From the NCBI RefSeq assembly GCF_002086735.1, contig NZ_MVIJ01000001.1, positions 372,001-436,000 on the forward strand: 64,000 bases of DNA, read 5' to 3'. The position numbers and the translations under genes were made by a program. Positions 1 through 7,798 of the stretch are shown here, piece after piece. Positions within the stretch are counted from its first letter, which is position 1. Every line of letters starts with the position of its first letter. Below the pieces are notes generated by a model. It searched no databases. It saw nothing but the letters and a program-made list of their open reading frames with translations, and was not told the DNA's origin. Source of the stretch: Mycobacterium scrofulaceum. Its GTDB lineage: Bacteria > Actinomycetota > Actinomycetes > Mycobacteriales > Mycobacteriaceae.

Positions 1-110
1 GCCGAAAGCCCAGCGTGTGCGGCGCGTTCCCGAGCCTCACCGGCTCTGCGCTCGGCATGTTCGGCATCTTCCGCGGTAAGGGCGTGCTCGCGTTGGTTTT
101 CGGTGGCCAT
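1..110 (-). CDS. Unidentified protein, N-terminal fragment (runs off window)
   Basis: An open frame on the minus strand begins with ATG at 110 and is still open at base 1, so only about 36 residues are visible. They start MATENQREHALTAEDAEHAE and stay rich in Ala, Glu and Arg, as in a charged, probably helical protein. A purine-rich AAGGGAG sits just upstream of the ATG, which supports this start. The gene lies downstream of, and in the same direction as, the tRNA-Leu gene. I do not recognise the family and the fragment is too short for a function call. Confidence 0.5.
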   Translation of the reverse strand, partial: MATENQREHALTAEDAEHAERRAGEARERAAHAGLS

Positions 111-187
111 GGCGTCTCCCTTGCGTCCCGGTGCAGTGCATGTACCCCACACAGAGGGTTTAACGCTTCGCGATGGCCGAGCACCAG

Positions 188-271
188 TGCGGGCGGAGGG
201 ACTCGAACCCTCAAGCTCTCACGAGCACCGGCACCTAAAGCCGGCATGTTTGCCAATTTCATCACGCCCGC
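188..271 (-). tRNA. tRNA-Leu (anticodon UAG)
   Basis: Read on the minus strand, the 84-nt segment folds as a class II tRNA. The acceptor arms GCGGGCG and CGCCCGC pair over 7 bp with discriminator A. The T-arm GGGTTCGAGTCCC is present, and the long variable arm is typical of tRNA-Leu. The anticodon stem GCCGG/CCGGT encloses a loop with TAG, which reads CUA leucine codons. The 3' CCA is not encoded. A free-standing homing endonuclease gene begins 90 bp upstream in the opposite direction. Confidence 0.95.
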
Positions 272-361
272 GGCGTGCCGATCGTACCGCTCAGTGCCTG
301 GACGAACCTGTCGGCGGTCGCCCTTACTGTGAGTTCATCAAGGCTTAAAGGAGGCACGGAG

Positions 362-1105
362 ATGCGACCCGCCGAAGAGTTCGAAGCGGTGCGCAATCTG
401 GTCGCACAGGGCTTGAACGATTGCGCGATCGCGCGACAGACAGGCATACCGCGCCGGACCATCTGGGGTTGGCGGTATTGCGGATCACCGATCCGACTAC
501 GGAGTCCGGGCGGATCCTCCCCTTGCAACGTTCAGCATGAGTTCGCCGCCCTCCCCCCGGCCGCGTACTGCTACGTATTGGGGCTGTATCTCGGCGACGG
601 CTGCATCTCGAAGAGCGGTCGCGTCTGGCGGTTGAGAATCACTCTTGACGACAAATACCCAGAGATCATCGACCGCTGCCGAAGAGCAATTGACGTGCTC
701 ATGCCAGGACAACACGCCGCGATTCTGCGCCGTGCCAGTCACTGCACGGAAGTCTCGCTGTACTCGAAGCACTGGCCGTGCCTGGTGCCCCAACACGGCC
801 CCGGCAGGAAGCACCTGCGGCCAATTCGGCTGGAGCCATGGCAGAAAGTGCTCGTCACCCGGGCCACCGAAGAGTTCATCCGCGGCCTCATCGACAGCGA
901 CGGCTGCCGGGTGGTGGCGAACGACCGTGGGGTCCGCAGCGTCCGTTACCACTTTTCGAACCGGTCGGACGACATCCGAGGCTTGTTCACCGCGGCGCTC
1001 GACCACCTCGGTATCCCGTGGACTCGGCCAAGCGAGTATGTCATCGCCGTGTACCGGAAGGCGGCGGTCGCACGCCTCGACGAATTCGTCGGACCGAAAT
1101 CGTGA
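362..1105 (+). CDS. Free-standing LAGLIDADG homing endonuclease-like protein with N-terminal HTH
   Basis: The 247-residue protein has an N-terminal helix-turn-helix-like stretch (residues about 1-40, NDCAIARQTGIPRRTIWGW), as in resolvase/sigma-type HTH segments. Two LAGLIDADG-type motifs follow: LGLYLGDGCIS near residue 93 and FIRGLIDSDGCRV near residue 190. Two motifs in one chain is the layout of a monomeric LAGLIDADG nuclease, which cuts a long asymmetric DNA site. Both motif-terminal acidic residues (GDG, SDG) are kept, so it may be catalytic. I chose ATG 362 because AAAGGAGG precedes it at good spacing; an in-frame start at 275 lacks this. There is no intein or intron around it. Its target is unknown. 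It could instead act as a DNA-binding regulator derived from such an enzyme. Confidence 0.8.
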   Translation: MRPAEEFEAVRNLVAQGLNDCAIARQTGIPRRTIWGWRYCGSPIRLRSPGGSSPCNVQHEFAALPPAAYCYVLGLYLGDGCISKSGRVWRLRITLDDKYPEIIDRCRRAIDVLMPGQHAAILRRASHCTEVSLYSKHWPCLVPQHGPGRKHLRPIRLEPWQKVLVTRATEEFIRGLIDSDGCRVVANDRGVRSVRYHFSNRSDDIRGLFTAALDHLGIPWTRPSEYVIAVYRKAAVARLDEFVGPKS

Positions 1106-1121
1106 GCGGTACCGTCAAGGG

Positions 1122-1502
1122 GTGTCCACCACACGTCGTCGCAGGCCCGCGCTGATCGCCCTGGTGATCGTCGCGGCCTGCGGTTGCCTGGCGTTGGGCT
1201 GGTGGCAGTGGACCCGATTCCAGTCCGTCTCGGGCACGTTCCAGAACCTGGGCTACGCGCTGCAGTGGCCGCTGTTCGCCTGGTTCTGCGTGTACGCGTA
1301 CCGCAAATACGTGCGTTATGAAGAGATGCCCCCGGAGCCCAAGCAGGACGCCGCCCTCACCGAGATACCCGCCGGCTTGCTGCCCGAGCGCCCCGCGCCG
1401 ACCCGCCAGCCGTCCGACGATCCCGCGTTGGCGGAGTACAACGCCTACCTCGCCGAGCTCGCCAAACAAGACACCGAAAAACAGAACAGGACCACCGCAT
1501 GA
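1122..1502 (+). CDS. lprD: LprD-like small membrane or lipoprotein (Rv1343c homologue)
   Basis: The 126-residue protein begins [21 protein letters not shown]: a basic N-terminus, a hydrophobic segment and a lipobox-like VAAC. A second hydrophobic stretch (YALQWPLFAWFCVYAY) follows, then a Pro/Glu-rich soluble tail (PERPAPTRQPSDDPALAEYN). It matches M. tuberculosis LprD from memory in sequence and position, but its role is unknown. The GTG start at 1122 fits the family N-terminus; the AAGGGG just before it is unusually close. The gene ends with an ATGA overlap into the DUF3817 gene, so the two are probably translationally coupled. With two hydrophobic segments it may be an ordinary membrane protein rather than a true lipoprotein. 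Confidence 0.75.
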   Translation: MSTTRRRRPALIALVIVAACGCLALGWWQWTRFQSVSGTFQNLGYALQWPLFAWFCVYAYRKYVRYEEMPPEPKQDAALTEIPAGLLPERPAPTRQPSDDPALAEYNAYLAELAKQDTEKQNRTTA

Positions 1503-1840
1503 CCACACCGGAGAAATCGGCGTCGGCGTTCCCCGTCGAGAAGATCCGCACCGCGCTGCTCGCCTACCGGGTCATGGCGTGGGCGACGGGTCTCTGGCTG
1601 ATCGCGCTGTGCTACGAGATCTTCTCGCACCTGGTGTTGCACCACGAGATCCGCTGGATCGAGGTGGTGCACGGCTGGGTGTACTTCATCTACGTTCTGG
1701 CCGCGTTCAACCTGGCGGTCAAGGTGCGGTGGCCGATCCCCAAGACGATCGGCGTGCTGCTCGCCGGGACGATCCCGCTGCTGGGCATCATCGTCGAGCA
1801 CTTCCAGACCAGGGAGGTCAAGGCCCGCTTGGGGCTGTGA
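1499..1840 (+). CDS. DUF3817 integral membrane protein (Rv1342c homologue)
   Basis: This 113-residue protein has about three membrane segments: residues about 20-40 (VMAWATGLWLIALCYEI), 60-80 (HGWVYFIYVLAAFNLAVKV) and 85-105 (IGVLLAGTIPLLGIIVEH). The pattern with EHF near the C-terminus is that of the DUF3817 family, small membrane proteins of unknown function also found fused to or beside transporters. It overlaps the preceding lprD-like gene by 4 bp, which suggests a two-gene operon. It ends 35 bp from the convergent rdgB stop. The family assignment is firm; nothing in the sequence points to a substrate. Confidence 0.85.
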   Translation: MTTPEKSASAFPVEKIRTALLAYRVMAWATGLWLIALCYEIFSHLVLHHEIRWIEVVHGWVYFIYVLAAFNLAVKVRWPIPKTIGVLLAGTIPLLGIIVEHFQTREVKARLGL

Positions 1841-1875
1841 TGCTCGAGCGCAACTGACTTCACGCTCGGCCGGCG

Positions 1876-2475
1876 CTAGCTGAGGTCGCGGAGCGCCGGC
1901 ACCAACAGCGCGAGCGCGCGACCGCGATGGGAGATCGCGTCCTTCTCCTCCGCGCTGAGCTGCGCCGCGGTGCGATCGGAGCCGTCGGGAATGAAGACCG
2001 GGTCATAACCGAAGCCGCCGTCGCCGCGCGGTTCGTGGGCGATGCTGCCGGGCCACTCGCCACGGACGACGACCTCCCCGAACGGCCCGGCCAGCGCGCA
2101 GGCGGACACGAACGCAGCGCCGCGCCGGTCGTCGGGCACGTCACGCAACTGCGCCAGCAACAGCGCGGTGTTCGCCGCGTCGTCGCCGTGCGTGCCCGAC
2201 CAGCGCGCCGACAGCACGCCGGGCATGCCGTTCAAGGCGGCCACCTCCAGACCGGAGTCGTCGGCCACCGAAGCCAGGCCCGTCGCGGCGAAGGCGTCCC
2301 GCGCCTTGGCCAACGCGTTGGCCTCGAAGGTCGCGCCCGTTTCGGGCGCCTCCTCGAAGGGCGGCACGTCGCGCAGAGACCTCAACGTCAACCCCGTCAA
2401 GCCGGTCGCGTCAAGCACCCGACGCAATTCGCGCAGCTTCTTGGGGTTCCGGCTCGCGACCAGGAGTTCGGTCAC
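1876..2475 (-). CDS. rdgB: Non-canonical purine NTP pyrophosphatase (RdgB/HAM1)
   Basis: The 199-residue protein removes deaminated purine nucleotides (XTP, dITP, ITP) from the pool by hydrolysis to the monophosphate and pyrophosphate. The family signature is present: N-terminal LLVASRNPKKLRELRRVL, then GATFEANALAKARDAF, the metal-binding ADDSGLEVAALNGMPGVLSA and the C-terminal GFGYDPVF and SHRGRAL. I chose the GTG at 2475 because it gives the normal 200-residue length; frames upstream add an Arg/Cys-rich stretch with no homology. In M. tuberculosis rdgB follows rph directly. Here a two-gene insert separates them, so rdgB must use its own promoter in 2476-2702. Confidence 0.95.
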   Translation of the reverse strand: MTELLVASRNPKKLRELRRVLDATGLTGLTLRSLRDVPPFEEAPETGATFEANALAKARDAFAATGLASVADDSGLEVAALNGMPGVLSARWSGTHGDDAANTALLLAQLRDVPDDRRGAAFVSACALAGPFGEVVVRGEWPGSIAHEPRGDGGFGYDPVFIPDGSDRTAAQLSAEEKDAISHRGRALALLVPALRDLS

Positions 2476-2629
2476 CGGTTGATCCGACGCATCGCCGTCA
2501 CCTCCGCAAGAGCCACCATGCACACGACAACAAACTAGCCGCACGGGCCGCGCCGACCGTCGCCTGCGGCACGGTCCAGAGATGTGGCTCACCGACCCGC
2601 GAGCCGTCCTCGGTCGGAAGGGGTTGACA

Positions 2630-2685
2630 GCGCCGCCGAACGCGGCGCAATGTGATACCCGTCATATGACCACTGGTCATACCAG
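2630..2685. promoter_or_regulatory. Cluster of overlapping palindromes in the rdgB/ferritin-like divergent promoter region
   Basis: Four symmetric elements sit within 56 bp: GCGCCGC/GCGGCGC with a 5-nt loop (2630-2648); the perfect palindrome GTCATATGAC (2661-2670); TATGACC-ACT-GGTCATA (2665-2681); and CTGGT-CAT-ACCAG (2673-2685). A consensus -35-like TTGACA lies at 2624-2629. The elements end 17 bp before the ATG of the ferritin-like gene, where a repressor would block transcription. The central element resembles a dimeric GntR or TetR operator, but no matching regulator gene is in the window. Confidence 0.55.
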
Positions 2686-2702
2686 GTAGAGAGGGGCACC
2701 GC

Positions 2703-3803
2703 ATGACCACGAGGGACAAGTACACCGACGTGCCCTCCCCGTACTCGTGGGAAGTCCCGAGCGCCGGCAACGCGCGCTTCACCTGGGAGTACGACGAGGG
2801 GCGCGCCCGACTGCTGTCGCTGTACCAGAAGGGGAAAGACAAGCAGTGGGACGCGCAGTCGCGCATCGACTGGGCGCAGGACGTCGACCCGATGAACCCC
2901 GTCGGACTGCCCGACCAATTTCATCCGTTGTTCGGCAGCCCGATGTGGGACTCCGCAGACGACGCCCGCCGCTCTCAGATGCGCCAGCACTTCCAGGCCT
3001 GGCAGTTCTCGCAGTTCCTGCACGGCGAGCAGGGCGCGATGGTGTGCGCGGCCAAGATCGTCGAGGTCGTCCCGGACCTGGACGCGAAGTTCTACGCGGC
3101 CACCCAGACCATGGACGAAGCCCGGCATGTCGAGGCGTTCTCGCGGTTCCTGCAGGAGAAGGTGGACGTGGTCTACCCGATCAACAAGCACCTGACCGCG
3201 CTGCTGGACGACACCCTGCGCGACTCGCGCTGGGATATGCCCTATCTCGGCATGCAAGTGCTCATCGAGGGGCTAGCGCTCGCCGCCTTCGGCGTCCTGC
3301 GAGACATGGCCGCGCCGGAATCGCTGGCCAAACAGGTGCTGGCTTACGTCATGCAGGACGAGGCCCGGCACGTCGCTTTCGGCCGGATCTCGCTCAAGGA
3401 CTACTACTCCGCGCTGACCGAGGCCGAACGGGACGAGCGCGAGGAGTTCGTCGTGGACGCCTGCTACCTGATGCGTGACCGGTTCCGCGGCGAGGAGGTC
3501 TTCGAGACGCTCGGCTTGGACGTCAAGGCGTGTGCCGAGTGGGTCGACACCTCGCCGCTGATGATCCAGTTCCGCTCGCACCTGTTCAGCCGCATCGTGC
3601 CGATCGTCAAGGACATCGGGTTGTGGGGCGACAAGGTGCAGAAGGCGTTCAGGGACATGGGTGTCCACGACATGGCCAACTTCGACATCGAGGCTCTGAT
3701 GAAGGCCGACGAAGACCAAGCCGAAGCTCTGGACAAGGCACACGCCGAGATGGCCGACCGCGCCCTCGAGGTGGACCAGGTGATCGCGGCGGGCGCCAGC
3801 TAA
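2703..3803 (+). CDS. Ferritin-like diiron protein (RNR R2-like/oxygenase-like)
   Basis: The 366-residue protein belongs to the ferritin-like four-helix-bundle superfamily. Two EARH motifs supply paired ligands: DEARHVEAF near residue 139 and QDEARHVAFG near residue 220. Additional Glu candidates occur at HGEQGA (about 110) and IEGLAL (about 182). This set of four acidic residues and two His would bind a diiron centre. Related proteins include ribonucleotide reductase R2, R2-like ligand-binding oxidases and AurF-type N-oxygenases. The substrate cannot be read from the sequence, and no reductase or ferredoxin gene is nearby. GAGAGGGG precedes the ATG. A palindromic operator-like cluster lies directly upstream. 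I know of no equivalent at this locus in M. tuberculosis. Confidence 0.75.
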   Translation: MTTRDKYTDVPSPYSWEVPSAGNARFTWEYDEGRARLLSLYQKGKDKQWDAQSRIDWAQDVDPMNPVGLPDQFHPLFGSPMWDSADDARRSQMRQHFQAWQFSQFLHGEQGAMVCAAKIVEVVPDLDAKFYAATQTMDEARHVEAFSRFLQEKVDVVYPINKHLTALLDDTLRDSRWDMPYLGMQVLIEGLALAAFGVLRDMAAPESLAKQVLAYVMQDEARHVAFGRISLKDYYSALTEAERDEREEFVVDACYLMRDRFRGEEVFETLGLDVKACAEWVDTSPLMIQFRSHLFSRIVPIVKDIGLWGDKVQKAFRDMGVHDMANFDIEALMKADEDQAEALDKAHAEMADRALEVDQVIAAGAS

Positions 3804-3840
3804 CGCAGGCCAGGTCCGACGATCGGGTGATTCGCCGGAG

Positions 3841-4440
3841 CTACGCGCGACTTTCCAAGTTTATTGCCGAAGTTTCCGCATTTATCGGCGGCCCGGAAGC
3901 AATTCCCCTGACATAGGGGACTTCGCAGTCTTGGCAGCCCCAGATCAACTTGTGCATGTAACAGCCCACACAAAATCCCAACGTGGCCTCCGACCACGTC
4001 AAGACAAAACAGACCGCAACGACAGCCGCCATCGCTACGGGCGACGCCCCAAAGAGGCGCATGGCGAGACACGTCGCCGCTAGACCGGCACCGAGCAACC
4101 AGGCAAAGCGTTTCGGCCGCGTCGGTTTCCACACCGGACGAATGTTCATGGTCAGCGCCGTGCCGAGAATGCCGGTGGGGCTGAACGGAGTTAGGCCTGT
4201 TACCGCCGCGGCCAACATATCGAACAGCACGAATGGGCCGACGATGATCACCGGATCGGTTTCCGGGCGCAAAAGCAATAACGCGATCGTGATTGCCGAG
4301 ATGATATTGAGCAAACCGGCCCTCGCACGGGTCGCGACTTCGTTGATCCGCGGTTCCGTATGTGACTGCGTCATCTGTCCCATTGCCCACCACGGGGTAT
4401 TGAGAAAAGCATGTTCGAGTGGGACCGGCCGACTAACCAT
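3841..4440 (-). CDS. DUF4395 family membrane protein
   Basis: The 199-residue protein has about four hydrophobic segments between residues 40 and 150 (for example NIISAITIALLLL, VIIVGPFVLFDMLAAAVTGL, VAMAAVVAVCFVLTW). A Cys-rich end follows (GFCVGCYMHKLIWGCQDC), with two CxxC pairs as in DUF4395, a family often found near thioredoxin or sulfurtransferase genes. The ATG at 4440 is preceded by AGGA; an internal Met at residue 21 is an alternative start. The gene and its flanks (about 3810-4560) are visibly richer in A and T than the surrounding DNA, which suggests acquisition by transfer. It converges on the ferritin-like gene with a 37-bp gap. Function is unknown; thiol or redox chemistry at the membrane is a guess from the cysteines. 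Confidence 0.75.
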   Translation of the reverse strand: MVSRPVPLEHAFLNTPWWAMGQMTQSHTEPRINEVATRARAGLLNIISAITIALLLLRPETDPVIIVGPFVLFDMLAAAVTGLTPFSPTGILGTALTMNIRPVWKPTRPKRFAWLLGAGLAATCLAMRLFGASPVAMAAVVAVCFVLTWSEATLGFCVGCYMHKLIWGCQDCEVPYVRGIASGPPINAETSAINLESRA

Positions 4441-4607
4441 CGATTGTTCCTAAAGAGGGTGAAACATTGGCATTCGCCAAATTGATAAGTGCTGATTAGT
4501 TTACCAGAACGGTAATGCGCGAGCCTTCGGACTTTGAGCCGTCGACATGACAGCGACAAGACGCAGTGATGCCAACCTGTTGCCCAGGGTGGCGACCAAG
4601 CTCCGGC

Positions 4608-5387
4608 TCAGCTGCCGAACGCCTTCGGCGGCGAGGCCCCCTCGGGCAACTCGCCCGGGTACGGCAGCGCGAGCGCCTCGCGTTGGGCGGCGAACAACTT
4701 GTCGCATGCCGCCAGCGCCACGTCGAGCAGCTTGTCCAGCGTCGAGCGGGGGAACGTCGCCCCCTCGCCGGTCCCCTGCACCTCCACGAGCGTCCCGGTG
4801 TCGGTGGCGACGACGTTCATGTCGACCTCGGCCCGAGCGTCTTCCTCGTACGGCAGGTCCACCCGGATCCGGCCGTCGACCACCCCGACGCTGACCGCCG
4901 CGATGGCACACGACAACGGCCGGGGATCGGAGAGCTTGCCGGCGGCCGCCAGGTACGTCACGGCGTCGGCCAGCGCCACGAAAGCACCCGTGATCGCGGC
5001 GGTGCGGGTGCCGCCGTCTGCCTGTAGGACGTCACAGTCGACGGCAATGGTGTTCTCCCCCAACGCCGCCAGGTCGATGCAGGCGCGCAGCGACCGGCCG
5101 ATCAGCCGGCTGATCTCCTGGGTGCGCCCGGACGGTCGCCCCTTCACCGACTCGCGGTCGGAACGCGTGTGGGTGGCCGACGGCAACATCGCGTATTCGG
5201 CCGTCAGCCACCCCAGACCCGAGCCCTTGCGCCAACGCGGCACCCCGTCGGTGACGCTGGCGGTGCACATGACCTTGGTGTGGCCGAATTCGATGAGTAC
5301 CGAACCCGCCGGGTGGTCGGTGAACCCGCGGGTGATGACTACGGGGCGGAGCTCGTCGTCAAGGCGGCCGTCTTCTCGTCTGGTCAC
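4608..5387 (-). CDS. rph: Ribonuclease PH
   Basis: The 259-residue enzyme is a phosphate-dependent 3'-5' exoribonuclease that trims tRNA 3' ends and can also act on rRNA. RNase PH hallmarks are clear: the N-terminal [14 protein letters not shown], then [18 protein letters not shown], the [27 protein letters not shown] region around residue 85, and [19 protein letters not shown] near 120. Length is normal. It heads a minus-strand series, with the phosphodiesterase-like gene ending 22 bp upstream of it. The usual partner rdgB is displaced by 2.1 kb because of the inserted ferritin-like and DUF4395 genes. Confidence 0.96.
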   Translation of the reverse strand: MTRREDGRLDDELRPVVITRGFTDHPAGSVLIEFGHTKVMCTASVTDGVPRWRKGSGLGWLTAEYAMLPSATHTRSDRESVKGRPSGRTQEISRLIGRSLRACIDLAALGENTIAVDCDVLQADGGTRTAAITGAFVALADAVTYLAAAGKLSDPRPLSCAIAAVSVGVVDGRIRVDLPYEEDARAEVDMNVVATDTGTLVEVQGTGEGATFPRSTLDKLLDVALAACDKLFAAQREALALPYPGELPEGASPPKAFGS

Positions 5388-5409
5388 GACGCCACCCTAA
5401 CGCGGATGC

Positions 5410-6237
5410 TCAGACCCTCTCAGAGCGGCGGATATCGAACGTCTCGCCGCACACCACCGCGTGCACGGGGCCGTCGAACTCGGCCTTGGCCTCGCTGATC
5501 ACGTCCTCGCGCGAGGTCCACGGCGGGATGTGGGTCAGGAGCAGCTCGCGCACGCCGGCCTGCGCCGCGATCCTGCCGGCCTCGGTGCCCGACAGGTGCA
5601 GAGCGGGCGGACGATCCGGCGAGTGCGTCCAGGAGGCCTCGCAGAGAAAGACGTCGGCGTCGCGGGCCAACTCGACAAGCTGGTCGCAGACGCCGGTGTC
5701 ACCGCTGTAGACGAACGACGCGCCGGTGGAATCGGTGATCCGCATCCCGTAGGACTCCGTCGGGTGGGCCACCACCCGGGGCGTCACCGTCAGCGAGCCG
5801 AAGCTGACCGGTTCGCCGTCGACCCAGTGTCGAACGTCGAAAATGTCTGAGCAGTCGTCGATTTCGCCTCCGTACGGCGACGACGCGGCCCCGAGCCGAG
5901 ACCAGGTGTCGCCCGGGCCGTACAGCAGCGCCTTGCCGTCCGGGCGCGACGGGTGATAGCGCCGCCACACGAACAGGCCGGGCAGATCCAGGCAGTGGTC
6001 GGCGTGCAGATGCGACAACAGCACGTGCACGGCGGCGGGGTCAGCGAACCGCTGAAGCGCGCCCAAAACACCGCCGCCGAAGTCGATGACCAACGGCGGA
6101 GTGTCCGGTGCCCGGAGCAGATATCCCGACGCGGGCGAATCCGGCCCCACCACGCTGCCCGAGCAGCCGAGCACGGTTATTCGCACGGACACTACTGTGC
6201 CATGCCCGATCCAACCGTGACGAAAACATCGCCGCAT
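5410..6237 (-). CDS. Metallo-beta-lactamase-fold phosphodiesterase (Rv1339-like, cAMP PDE candidate)
   Basis: The 275-residue protein has the metallo-beta-lactamase fold with the metal-binding motif LLSHLHADHCLDLPG (HxHxDH) near residue 78. Further ligands occur in VAHPTES, the YSGDTGVCDQL segment near 180 and LLTHIPPW near 240. The M. tuberculosis homologue Rv1339 has been reported as an atypical class II cAMP phosphodiesterase; other members of the fold are RNase Z-like, so cAMP is the likely but unproven substrate. Starts are uncertain: ATG 6237 matches the annotated M. tuberculosis N-terminus, while GTG 6192 would begin directly at VSVRITVLGCSGS. It follows murI by 33 bp on the same strand. 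Confidence 0.85.
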   Translation of the reverse strand: MRRCFRHGWIGHGTVVSVRITVLGCSGSVVGPDSPASGYLLRAPDTPPLVIDFGGGVLGALQRFADPAAVHVLLSHLHADHCLDLPGLFVWRRYHPSRPDGKALLYGPGDTWSRLGAASSPYGGEIDDCSDIFDVRHWVDGEPVSFGSLTVTPRVVAHPTESYGMRITDSTGASFVYSGDTGVCDQLVELARDADVFLCEASWTHSPDRPPALHLSGTEAGRIAAQAGVRELLLTHIPPWTSREDVISEAKAEFDGPVHAVVCGETFDIRRSERV

Positions 6238-6270
6238 TGGTGTGATGAGAATCTCGCCGCCATCGGCCCG

Positions 6271-7086
6271 CTAGTCGATCCGCGCGTGGTGAACGGGTTG
6301 CACGCCGGTGACCGCGGGGCCCAGGAATCGCGCCGCCAGCTTGGTGAAGGCCTCGGGATCGCCGGTGGCTTCGAAGACCCGGGTAGCGGGCGGCGCGTCA
6401 TGCGAGCGCAGCAGGTCGCGTTCGGTCAGCACCCGAAGCACCTCCTTCGCCGTTTCCTCGGCGCTCGACACCAACGTCACCTGCTCGCCCATCGCCAACT
6501 GGATCAGCCCGGACAGCAGGGGGTAGTGCGTGCATCCGAGCACCAGCGTGTCGACCTGCGCGCGTTGCAGCGGCTCGAGGTAACCCTCGGCCAGCCCGAG
6601 CACTTGACGGCCACTGGTCACGCCGCGCTCGACGAAGTCGACGAAGCGTGGGCAGGCGACCGCGGTGACCTCGGTGTCGCGCGCGGCGGCGAACGCGTCC
6701 TGGTAGGCATGCGAGTTGATGGTCGCCTGCGTGCCGATTACCCCGATGCGGCCGTTGCGCGTGGTGGCGACGGCACGCCGGACCGCCGGCAGGATCACCT
6801 CCACGACCGGCACGTCGTAGCGCTCGCGCGCGTCGCGCAGGCAGGCCGCCGACGCGGTGTTGCACGCGATCACCAACGCCTTGACCCCGCGCCCCACCAG
6901 GTCGTCGCCGATCGCCAACGCGTGCGCGCGGACTTCCGGGATGGTGAGCGGACCGTACGGCCCATGGCCGGTGTCGCCCACGTAGACGACGTCCTCGTCG
7001 GGCAGCTGATCGATAATCGCCCGCGCGACGGTCAGACCCCCGACCCCGGAGTCGAAGATCCCGACGGGAGCCAGCGACGAGCTCAT
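6271..7086 (-). CDS. murI: Glutamate racemase
   Basis: The 271-residue enzyme interconverts L- and D-glutamate to supply D-Glu for peptidoglycan. The N-terminal [15 protein letters not shown] motif and both catalytic cysteine motifs are present: ACNTASA near residue 75 and LGCTHYPLL near residue 185. The GDTGHGPYG segment is the family GDxxxxPYG motif. The ATG overlaps the stop of the rhomboid gene by 4 bp (ATGA), so the two are probably co-translated. Length and motifs are normal. Confidence 0.97.
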   Translation of the reverse strand: MSSSLAPVGIFDSGVGGLTVARAIIDQLPDEDVVYVGDTGHGPYGPLTIPEVRAHALAIGDDLVGRGVKALVIACNTASAACLRDARERYDVPVVEVILPAVRRAVATTRNGRIGVIGTQATINSHAYQDAFAAARDTEVTAVACPRFVDFVERGVTSGRQVLGLAEGYLEPLQRAQVDTLVLGCTHYPLLSGLIQLAMGEQVTLVSSAEETAKEVLRVLTERDLLRSHDAPPATRVFEATGDPEAFTKLAARFLGPAVTGVQPVHHARID

Positions 7087-7763
7087 GACTTGGCTCGCGG
7101 CGTGGCCGAGCCGGCCCTTGTCTTCTCGCGTGCCTTACGTTCCGGGGCGGACAGCCAATACGCGGCCACGACGCCGGCGATCGCGCCGCAGAGATGGCCC
7201 TGCCACGACACCCCACCGCACCTGCCGAGCACCGGCATGGCGCCCAGCAGCACGCCGCCGTAGGCGAACAACACCACCAGCCCGATCGCGATGTCGACGA
7301 ACCTGCGCACGAAGATCCCGAACACCAGCAGAAAGGCGAGCCAACCGAAGATCAGGCCGGAGGCCCCGATGTGATCGGTCGGCCCGCAGGAGCTGCCCAC
7401 GTCGCCGATGAGCCAGGTGCCGAAGCCGCCCAGGATCCACACGATCGCGGTGGCCCAGACGAACCGGCTCAGCCCGGCGAGCGTCATAAGGAATCCCAGG
7501 ACCAACAGCGGGACCGTGTTGGCCATCAGATGCTGCCAATTGGCGTGTAAGACCGGGGCGAACACGATCCCCCACAGGCCGTGGGCCTCGAGCGGCCTGA
7601 TGCCGTTGGCGTCCAGCGAGTGCCGCGTCAATTGGTCGACGAGCTCGATGAGGTAGAGCAACGCGACGAAAGTGAGGATCGTGGCCCCGCCCACGACCCA
7701 CGCCGGCCGCCCCGGCTGAGCCGACGGTGTGCCGGAACGTCGCCTCCGGGTGGTCTTACCCAT
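7083..7763 (-). CDS. Rhomboid family intramembrane serine protease
   Basis: The 226-residue protein has about six membrane segments. It carries the rhomboid catalytic elements: [11 protein letters not shown] (the N/H region of the second helix, near residue 75), GASGLIFG with the nucleophilic Ser (near 135), and WQGHLCGA with the catalytic His (near 195). The basic N-terminus ([10 protein letters not shown]) suits a cytoplasmic tail. It corresponds to M. tuberculosis Rv1337. The stop overlaps murI. Upstream, only 35 bp separate it from the P1-family hydrolase, where M. tuberculosis has mec, cysO and cysM. Substrates of this protease are unknown. Confidence 0.92.
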   Translation of the reverse strand: MGKTTRRRRSGTPSAQPGRPAWVVGGATILTFVALLYLIELVDQLTRHSLDANGIRPLEAHGLWGIVFAPVLHANWQHLMANTVPLLVLGFLMTLAGLSRFVWATAIVWILGGFGTWLIGDVGSSCGPTDHIGASGLIFGWLAFLLVFGIFVRRFVDIAIGLVVLFAYGGVLLGAMPVLGRCGGVSWQGHLCGAIAGVVAAYWLSAPERKAREKTRAGSATPRAKS

Positions 7764-7798
7764 AGCTGCAGGTTACCGGCGCGACGGCGGGCGGGATC

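Noticed and set aside
275..361. Longer start for the LAGLIDADG protein at 275
   Set aside because: The 29 extra residues have no homology and would begin inside the tRNA-Leu flank; ATG 362 has a strong Shine-Dalgarno.
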